Below are positions 6,557-10,298 of a stretch of 10,298 nucleotides of DNA, in pieces. Origin of the DNA: Acidimicrobiia bacterium (GTDB taxonomy: Bacteria; Actinomycetota; Acidimicrobiia; Acidimicrobiales; Aldehydirespiratoraceae); NCBI GenBank assembly GCA_022824605.1, contig JAJDZO010000009.1, forward strand, positions 1 to 10,298. The letters are read 5' to 3'. The notes beneath the pieces are model-generated. The model did no database searches and was not told the origin of the DNA. It saw nothing but the letters and a program-made list of their open reading frames with translations. Made by a program: the position numbers and the translations under genes. How positions within the stretch are numbered: the stretch's first letter is position 1; every line of letters starts with the position of its first letter.

Positions 6557-7717
6557 CTAGCGGCGGTACCAGCGGTAGAGCGCCATGCCGTCGTGATCGG
6601 CGTCGGGGAGCAGCATCGCTCCGTCACCGTGAGGCCGCCACGGCTCGCCGGGTTGCGGCTGGGGCTCCAAACGACGATCTCGGGAGACATACGCCGCCAC
6701 GTCGGTCGTCTCGGCTGCGGTAAGGGTGCAAACGCTGTAGACGAGCTGACCGCCGGCGCGCAGCAGGCCGACGGCCCCGTCAAGCAGGTTCCGCTGCAAC
6801 TCGGCCAGCCTCGCAACGGCCGACGCCTCGATACGCCAACGAGCGTCGGGACGGCGTCGCAGAGTCCCCAGACCGGTGCACGGGGCGTCTACCAGCACCG
6901 CGTCGAAGCAGCCCGGACGCAGCGCAGGATGGCGGCCGTCGGCTGCCACGATGTGCATGGACTCCGCATCGAGGGTTCGCCGGTTGGCGTCGAGGCGCCG
7001 GGTCCGGCCGCGGTGCGAATCGCAGGCGACAACGGTGGCGCCCCGGTCCGCCAGGGCGGTGGCCTTGCCGCCCGGCGCGGCGCACAGGTCAGCCACCAAA
7101 GCGTCCTCGTCCGCTTCGATGGCGTCGACCACCAGTTGTGAACTCAAGTCCTGTACGTAGCCGTCGCTGCGCCGATGCAACCGTGCCGGGCCGTTCATCG
7201 CCTCCAGCGCGGCCAGCGCCGTGGAGCGGCCGAGGTCGTCGCAGAGGGTGTCGACGATCCAGTCGGGGTAGCTGAGCCGGGTCGGGTCGTCGGGCCACTG
7301 CGGTGTGCCGGCGTCGGCGACTCGGCGCAGAACGGCGTTCACCAGCGGCCGGAGACGGCGGGGGGCGGCCGACACTGTGGCTGACACCGCCGCGTAGGCG
7401 GGAGTTCCCAGCTCGATGATCTGGTAGGCGCCCATTCGCAGCGCGGCTCTCGCCGGCGGCGGTGGTGCGTTGACCAGAAAGGCGTCCAGCACCCAGTCGA
7501 GGGCTCGACGCCGACGGGTGACGCCGTAGACGAGCTCAGTGGTGAAGGCACGGTCGCGCTCGTCGAGTTCGGACTCTGCGAGCGCGGCCGGCAGGGCCAG
7601 ATTGGCGTAGGCGCCGTCGGTGTCGATGCGAGTCAGCACTTCGAGCGCCACCCGCCGGGCGTTGGTGACGCCGGACCGGGGTCCGGGAGGATTCTCGCCG
7701 CGGACGCTGCGGCTCAC
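6557..7717 (-). CDS. rsmB: 16S rRNA (cytosine-967-C5)-methyltransferase RsmB
   Basis: The enzyme methylates C967 of 16S rRNA using S-adenosylmethionine. The 386-residue protein has an N-terminal NusB-like RNA-binding domain (about 18-140) and a C-terminal Rossmann methyltransferase domain. The latter shows DLCAAPGGKAT (210-220, SAM binding), DAPC with C280 (motif IV cysteine, product release) and YSVC with C330 (motif VI cysteine, the expected nucleophile). It is shorter than the roughly 430 residues of E. coli RsmB. The segment that normally starts with an LRVN-type motif and leads to the VQD strand is reduced to about ten residues around NGPARLHRRSDGYVQD (175-190). Its GTG start overlaps the fmt stop as GTGA, so translation is probably coupled to fmt, a gene pair found in many bacteria. 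Both catalytic cysteines and the SAM motif are intact, so it should be active. Confidence 0.93.
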   Translation of the reverse strand: MSRSVRGENPPGPRSGVTNARRVALEVLTRIDTDGAYANLALPAALAESELDERDRAFTTELVYGVTRRRRALDWVLDAFLVNAPPPPARAALRMGAYQIIELGTPAYAAVSATVSAAPRRLRPLVNAVLRRVADAGTPQWPDDPTRLSYPDWIVDTLCDDLGRSTALAALEAMNGPARLHRRSDGYVQDLSSQLVVDAIEADEDALVADLCAAPGGKATALADRGATVVACDSHRGRTRRLDANRRTLDAESMHIVAADGRHPALRPGCFDAVLVDAPCTGLGTLRRRPDARWRIEASAVARLAELQRNLLDGAVGLLRAGGQLVYSVCTLTAAETTDVAAYVSRDRRLEPQPQPGEPWRPHGDGAMLLPDADHDGMALYRWYRR

Positions 7718-8700
7718 TCGTCGAATCGCTCTCCGCCGACGATCCGAGCACCGTTGGCCCAGTCGCGGGCCGACACCGCGGCCCGTCCCTCAGCCTGCAC
7801 GGTCACCAGCTCGACGGCGCCTCTGGCAGCGTCGACTCGCACGGTCAGCCCGTGATCAGGCTGCTGCGCCAGCGCGATCGTGGCGGTCTTGACGGTCGAA
7901 GCCGCCTCACGGACATCCCATCGGCCACCAGATCGCAACACAGATGGGACCCCGTCGGCGCTGACAGGCGGGCGGGCATCAGATGCGAGTCGGGCGTCCA
8001 GGATCTTGAGCCGCCGATCCCGGTAGGTGGTCCAGGCACCGCCGACGCGCACCAGCCGCAGGACATGCTCAGCGGGCGCGGTCCAGTCGATGCGCAGTTC
8101 CGAGGGTTTGATCTTGTCGGCCCAGGTGATCTCGCCCGACTGGGGCACCGGATCATCGAAGCCTTCGCTCAGAGCGTCCAGCAGCAGCTCGATGCCCAGC
8201 ACGCAGAGCCGGTCTCGCAGCTCGTCGGCCGATTCGGTCGGTCGGATCGCAGTCGATAGCCGCCCGTACACCGCGCCGGCATCGAGCTCGGAAGCCACAT
8301 CCATGAGGCACACGCCGGTCTCGCGGTCACCGGCCAGGATGGCACGCTCCACCGGCGCCGCCCCCCGCCAGCGGGGCAGCAGCGAGAAGTGCAGGTTCAC
8401 CGTGCGACGCGGTATGAGCACCTCATCTGCAATGTGCTCGCCGTAGGCGACCACCACGCCGACGTCGGCTTCGATGGGCACCGCGTCGCGCACATCGGTG
8501 CTGACGGCCAGGCCCAGGTCGGCGGCCGCGGCAGCCACCGGCGAAGGCGTCGGGGCCTGGCGACGACCCCGACGCTTGGGGGGACGGGTGATCACCAGCG
8601 CCACATTGTGACCGGCGCGACACAGCGCCTGCAGGGGCGCTACGGCCACTTCAGGCGTGCCGAAATAGACGACTCGCCGGCGGGACACGGCGCCCCTCAC
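7714..8700 (-). CDS. fmt: Methionyl-tRNA formyltransferase (Fmt)
   Basis: Fmt transfers a formyl group from 10-formyltetrahydrofolate to methionyl-initiator tRNA. The 328-residue protein begins close to the family motif VVYFGTPEVAV. Its formyltransferase core contains NLHFSLLPRWRGAAP (102-116), supplying catalytic N102 and H104, and ELDAGAVY with D140. The C-terminal tRNA-binding domain begins near ITWADKIKPSELRIDW and runs to the end. The length is close to the E. coli enzyme (315). Two GTG starts are possible. The one at 8700 overlaps an upstream in-frame stop as GTGA and fits the coupled chain from def; the one at 8688 has GAGGGG just before it and gives 324 residues. The choice does not touch the domain. 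fmt lies between def and rsmB on the same strand, the usual translation-initiation cluster, and its stop overlaps the rsmB start. Confidence 0.95.
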   Translation of the reverse strand: MRGAVSRRRVVYFGTPEVAVAPLQALCRAGHNVALVITRPPKRRGRRQAPTPSPVAAAAADLGLAVSTDVRDAVPIEADVGVVVAYGEHIADEVLIPRRTVNLHFSLLPRWRGAAPVERAILAGDRETGVCLMDVASELDAGAVYGRLSTAIRPTESADELRDRLCVLGIELLLDALSEGFDDPVPQSGEITWADKIKPSELRIDWTAPAEHVLRLVRVGGAWTTYRDRRLKILDARLASDARPPVSADGVPSVLRSGGRWDVREAASTVKTATIALAQQPDHGLTVRVDAARGAVELVTVQAEGRAAVSARDWANGARIVGGERFDE

Positions 8701-8759
8701 GGCCGGCTCTGACCGCTCGAAGCCGCGTCGTGTCGGGGTGAGCGGGCTGTTCCGTGCAT
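8697..8759 (-). CDS. Putative 20-codon mini-ORF in the repeat, next to fmt
   Basis: An ATG at 8759 overlaps the stop of the preceding mini-ORF as TGATG. The 20-codon frame (beginning MHGTARSPRHDAAS) ends at a TGA whose first two bases lie inside the fmt GTG (GTGA, 8700-8697). It lacks a ribosome site and family resemblance. If translated at all, it probably serves to carry ribosomes from def to fmt; it may equally be a by-product of the repeat. Confidence 0.3.
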   Translation of the reverse strand: MHGTARSPRHDAASSGQSRP

Positions 8760-8821
8760 CACAGCAGGCTCAGACCGCCCGAAGCCACAACACCTTGGGG
8801 CCAGGGGCCTGGCCGGTGCAT
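8759..8821 (-). CDS. Putative 20-codon mini-ORF in the repeat, next to def
   Basis: An ATG at 8821 overlaps the def stop as TGATG, the usual arrangement for termination-reinitiation. The 20-codon frame begins MHRPGPWPQG and ends ASGGLSLL, which copies the C-terminus of Def (ASGGLRLL). Its stop overlaps the next mini-ORF's ATG, again as TGATG. No ribosome site is visible. A function for the peptide itself is not suggested by anything in the sequence. Confidence 0.3.
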   Translation of the reverse strand: MHRPGPWPQGVVASGGLSLL

Positions 8822-9384
8822 CACAGCAGGCGCAGACCGCCCGAAGCCGCGTCGCCCCTCGTCTGAGATGTCCGCTGCGCCGACGCGGCGCCCGATCCGA
8901 TCCCCAGTTCGCGCAGCCGGCGCAGCGCCTCCTTGCGGGTGTCGGTGTCGAGCCGTTCGATCAGCAGCGTCCCGTCGAGATGGTCCAACTCGTGCTGGAA
9001 GAGCCGAGCCTCGATCTCGTCGGCCTCCACCGAGATCTCGTTGCCGTCGAGGTCGCGGCCGACAATGTGGACCTGCTTGGGCCTCACTATCTCCCATGAG
9101 AGCCCCGGCACCGACAGGCACCCCTCATCGAACACCCACTCGCCGTCGCACTCGACGATCTTCGGGTTGACGATGGTGCGGGGTCCGTCGCCCAGGTCCC
9201 ACACGAACAGGCGCTTCTGCACCCCTACCTGCGGGGCGGCCAGTCCGATCCCCTCGGCGGCGTTCATGGTCTCGACCATCCCCTCGGCGATGCGCACCAG
9301 CGTGGCGTCGACGTCGGTGATATCGGCGGCGCGGCGGCGCAGGACCGGATCACCGATGATGCGTATGTCGTAGGGCGCCGCCAC
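8821..9384 (-). CDS. def: Peptide deformylase (Def)
   Basis: This metalloenzyme removes the N-formyl group from nascent proteins, reversing what Fmt, encoded downstream, adds. All three family motifs are present in the 187-residue protein: GIGLAAPQ (45-52), EGCLS (87-91, metal ligand C89) and HELDH (131-135, ligands H131 and H135, catalytic E132). The domain ends near LRRLREL (155-160). A low-complexity tail of about 27 residues follows (rich in Gly, Ala, Ser, Arg), the last part of which lies in the 62-bp repeat. The GTG at 9384 is the natural start, giving AAPYDIRIIGDPVL, close to family N-termini. No ribosome site precedes it; TAGCCT ends 7 nt upstream, so the mRNA is probably leaderless. 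It is the first gene of the def-fmt-rsmB operon. Confidence 0.96.
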   Translation of the reverse strand: MAAPYDIRIIGDPVLRRRAADITDVDATLVRIAEGMVETMNAAEGIGLAAPQVGVQKRLFVWDLGDGPRTIVNPKIVECDGEWVFDEGCLSVPGLSWEIVRPKQVHIVGRDLDGNEISVEADEIEARLFQHELDHLDGTLLIERLDTDTRKEALRRLRELGIGSGAASAQRTSQTRGDAASGGLRLL

Positions 9385-9390
9385 GGTTTG

Positions 9391-9396
9391 AGGCTA
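9391..9396 (-). promoter_or_regulatory. Candidate -10 element of the def operon, leaderless
   Basis: TAGCCT on the minus strand fits TANNNT, and its last T lies 7 nt before the def GTG at 9384, so transcription would begin on the start codon. It overlaps by two bases the opposed hexamer of the divergent gene. No clear -35 hexamer is visible within the adjoining coding sequence. Confidence 0.55.
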
Positions 9397-9400
9397 CCGT
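9395..9400 (+). promoter_or_regulatory. Candidate -10 element of the methyltransferase operon, leaderless
   Basis: TACCGT fits TANNNT, and its last T lies 7 nt before the GTG at 9407. Only 22 bp separate the two divergent start codons, which leaves no room for a ribosome binding site for either gene outside the other's coding sequence or this element. Confidence 0.55.
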
Positions 9401-9406
9401 CGCGCC

Positions 9407-10219
9407 GTGGCCGAACCCGTCGTTTCGCCTGCTGGCGACCAGTATCTCAAGGCCGAACCGGCCGCACCGGCCGCCAGCGACCCGTATCTCAAAGCCGAAC
9501 CCGCCTCACCGACCGCGAGCGGGCAGTACTTCGAGGCCGAACCGGCGGCTGCGACCGCGCCTCGCACGATCGCGGTGAACATCGCGGGGATGTCGCTGCG
9601 GTTCGCAACCGATTCGGGCGTGTTCTCGCCGGATCGGCTGGACGCAGGAACCCGGCTGCTGCTGTTGGAGGCGCCGCCACTCGATGCCGACGAGCGCAGC
9701 GTGCTCGACCTGGGATGCGGCTGGGGACCCATCGCCTGCGTCACCGGGCTGCGCTCCCCCGCCGCCGAGGTGCTGGCGGTGGACGTGAACGAACGTGCGT
9801 TGCGACTCACGGCCCTCAATGCAGAAGCGAACGGTGCCGACAATGTGACCGTGGCCCGTCCCCACGAGGTGAGCCCCACCCGCCGGTTCGACCGCATCCT
9901 GTGCAATCCCCCCATACGGATCGGCAAGACCGGCCTTCACGCGCTGTTGGCCACCTGGCTCGACCGCCTTGCCCCCGGCGGGCGGGCACATCTGGTGGTG
10001 CATCGCCATCTGGGCAGCGACTCGCTCGTCCGCTGGCTCCAACAGCGAGAGCACAAAGTCTCGCGACTGGTGTCGAGGTCGGGCTACCGGCTCCTGGAGG
10101 TTCAGCCCCGCGGTGACGCTGAGGCGGCGACCGGGTCGGGTCATCGAAGCCCGTCGACGCAGCCTCACGGCGGCGCTGAGTCTGATCGAGCCGAGACTGC
10201 CGGCGGCGAGGGGCCATGA
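9407..10219 (+). CDS. RsmC-like class I SAM methyltransferase
   Basis: The 270-residue protein resembles the catalytic half of RsmC, which makes m2G1207 in 16S rRNA. It contains DLGCGWGPIA (101-110, SAM binding), AVDVNE (124-129, acidic residue at the end of strand 2) and the NPPI tetrad (167-170) typical of guanine-N2 and other amino methyltransferases, here in ILCNPPIRIGKTG. Only one methyltransferase domain is present, as in short actinobacterial members; E. coli RsmC has a second, degenerate one. The stretch GQYFEAEP (39-46) looks like the normal family N-terminus, and two extra copies of it precede it (residues 11-38). The last 36 residues (235-270) are a Gly/Ala/Glu-rich tail with no domain. 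GTG at 9407 is chosen because TACCGT lies at the right leaderless spacing. The stop overlaps the next gene's ATG (ATGA). The substrate is inferred from similarity; another RNA position is possible. Confidence 0.85.
   Translation: MAEPVVSPAGDQYLKAEPAAPAASDPYLKAEPASPTASGQYFEAEPAAATAPRTIAVNIAGMSLRFATDSGVFSPDRLDAGTRLLLLEAPPLDADERSVLDLGCGWGPIACVTGLRSPAAEVLAVDVNERALRLTALNAEANGADNVTVARPHEVSPTRRFDRILCNPPIRIGKTGLHALLATWLDRLAPGGRAHLVVHRHLGSDSLVRWLQQREHKVSRLVSRSGYRLLEVQPRGDAEAATGSGHRSPSTQPHGGAESDRAETAGGEGP
9437..9562 (+). repeat. Threefold 42-bp in-frame repeat in the methyltransferase N-terminus
   Basis: Units at 9437-9478, 9479-9520 and 9521-9562 each encode 14 residues: DQYLKAEPAAPAAS, DPYLKAEPASPTAS and GQYFEAEPAAATAP. 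They agree in codons as well as residues (for example TATCTCAA in units 1 and 2). The third unit joins the conserved domain, so the first two look like added copies. Confidence 0.8.
10103..10180 (+). repeat. Imperfect direct repeat in the methyltransferase C-terminal tail
   Basis: Bases 10103-10123 and 10160-10180 match at 17 of 21 positions, 57 bp apart (19 codons), and encode QPRGDAE and QPHGGAE. The intervening sequence is not clearly duplicated. Confidence 0.5.
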
Positions 10220-10298
10220 GTCAACTCGACTACACCGGCATGAAGCGCCTGCATCGAGAGTGGCGCCGGCGCGGCCACGACCGCCTGGCTCTGGTGCT
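10216..10298 (+). CDS. Probable SpoU/TrmH-family RNA methyltransferase, 3'-truncated by window edge
   Basis: Only 27 codons are visible. The ATG overlaps the stop of the preceding methyltransferase gene (ATGA, 10216-10219), and GAGG at 10208-10211 can serve as ribosome site. The stretch MKRLHREWRRRGHDRLALVL resembles the N-terminus of small actinobacterial TrmH/SpoU proteins, where a similar basic helix leads into the first strand of the SPOUT fold. The catalytic motifs lie outside the window, so the call rests on N-terminal resemblance and on the neighbouring RNA methyltransferase. Coupled translation with that gene is likely. Confidence 0.6.
   Translation, partial: MSQLDYTGMKRLHREWRRRGHDRLALV

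Larger units (their letters stand above)
8692..8877. repeat. Three tandem 62-bp units at the def-fmt junction
   Basis: Units at 8692-8753, 8754-8815 and 8816-8877 share an exact 62-bp period. The middle and right units are identical over their first 33 bases except for one base (8754-8786 against 8816-8848). The left and middle units align without gaps over all 62 bases at roughly two-thirds identity. The left and right units share CGAAGCCGCGTCG. The right unit includes the 3' end of def and the left unit includes the fmt start codon, so the array probably arose by duplicating the end of def. The three units keep an equivalent minus-strand TGA at the same place (8823-8821, 8761-8759, 8699-8697). 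Confidence 0.8.

Noticed and set aside
5987..7141. 384-codon open frame on the plus strand
   Set aside because: It is antisense to the mog-type gene and rsmB, both with intact motifs; its translation is rich in Arg, Gly and His with no recognisable domain. Such frames are expected opposite GC-rich genes.
8692..8877. CRISPR array or transposon terminal repeats
   Set aside because: There are only three diverged head-to-tail units without unique spacers, and no cas genes, transposase or target-site duplications. A tandem duplication explains them better.
8759..9121. 120-codon minus-strand frame overlapping def
   Set aside because: It lies in a different frame from the complete Def; only its last 20 codons, as a reinitiation mini-ORF, merit mention.
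9388..9393. TTGAGG as a -35 element
   Set aside because: It lies too close to, and overlaps, the plus-strand -10 candidate, so it cannot be its -35; it does not fit the minus-strand promoter either.

Overview
The window looks like chromosomal DNA from a high-GC actinobacterium-like organism, most likely a member of the Acidimicrobiia or a relative. This is inferred from the strong G+C bias, the many GTG starts, starts placed exactly one -10 spacing after a TANNNT hexamer (leaderless genes), and the protein sequences. No rRNA or other taxonomic marker is present, so the assignment is tentative.

Layout. (1) Positions 1-3607, plus strand: the 3' part of an SbcD/Mre11-like metallophosphoesterase, then a complete SbcC/Rad50/YhaN-like coiled-coil ATPase. 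Together they form a two-gene DNA-end-processing nuclease operon. It is visibly less GC-rich than the rest of the window and ends convergently against hisG. (2) Positions 3655-5695, minus strand: hisG (first step of histidine synthesis) and ribD (riboflavin deaminase/reductase), with an ambiguous stretch of up to 312 bp upstream of the conserved ribD start. (3) Positions 6008-9384, minus strand: a translation-related cluster read in the order def, fmt, rsmB, followed by a molybdenum-cofactor gene of the mog/moaB family that has its own promoter. Def and Fmt handle the formyl group on initiator methionine, and RsmB methylates 16S rRNA. (4) Positions 9407-10298, plus strand: an RsmC-like methyltransferase overlapping by 4 bp the start of what looks like a SpoU/TrmH-type RNA methyltransferase, cut by the window end. 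This gives a second rRNA/tRNA modification operon, divergent from the def operon.

The most unusual features are small. Three 62-bp tandem repeat units lie at the def-fmt junction. Because 62 is one short of 63, the two extra units each create a 20-codon mini-ORF whose ATG overlaps the preceding stop (TGATG), and the last stop overlaps the fmt GTG (GTGA). The repeat therefore preserves an unbroken termination-reinitiation chain from def to fmt. Second, the 22 bp between def and the divergent methyltransferase gene holds two overlapping, opposed -10 hexamers, each ending exactly 7 nt before its own GTG, which suggests one bidirectional promoter for two leaderless mRNAs. Third, RsmB lacks most of the linker subdomain between its NusB-like and Rossmann domains. 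Fourth, the methyltransferase N-terminus carries a threefold 42-bp in-frame repeat. I saw no CRISPR array, insertion sequence, tRNA or rRNA gene.
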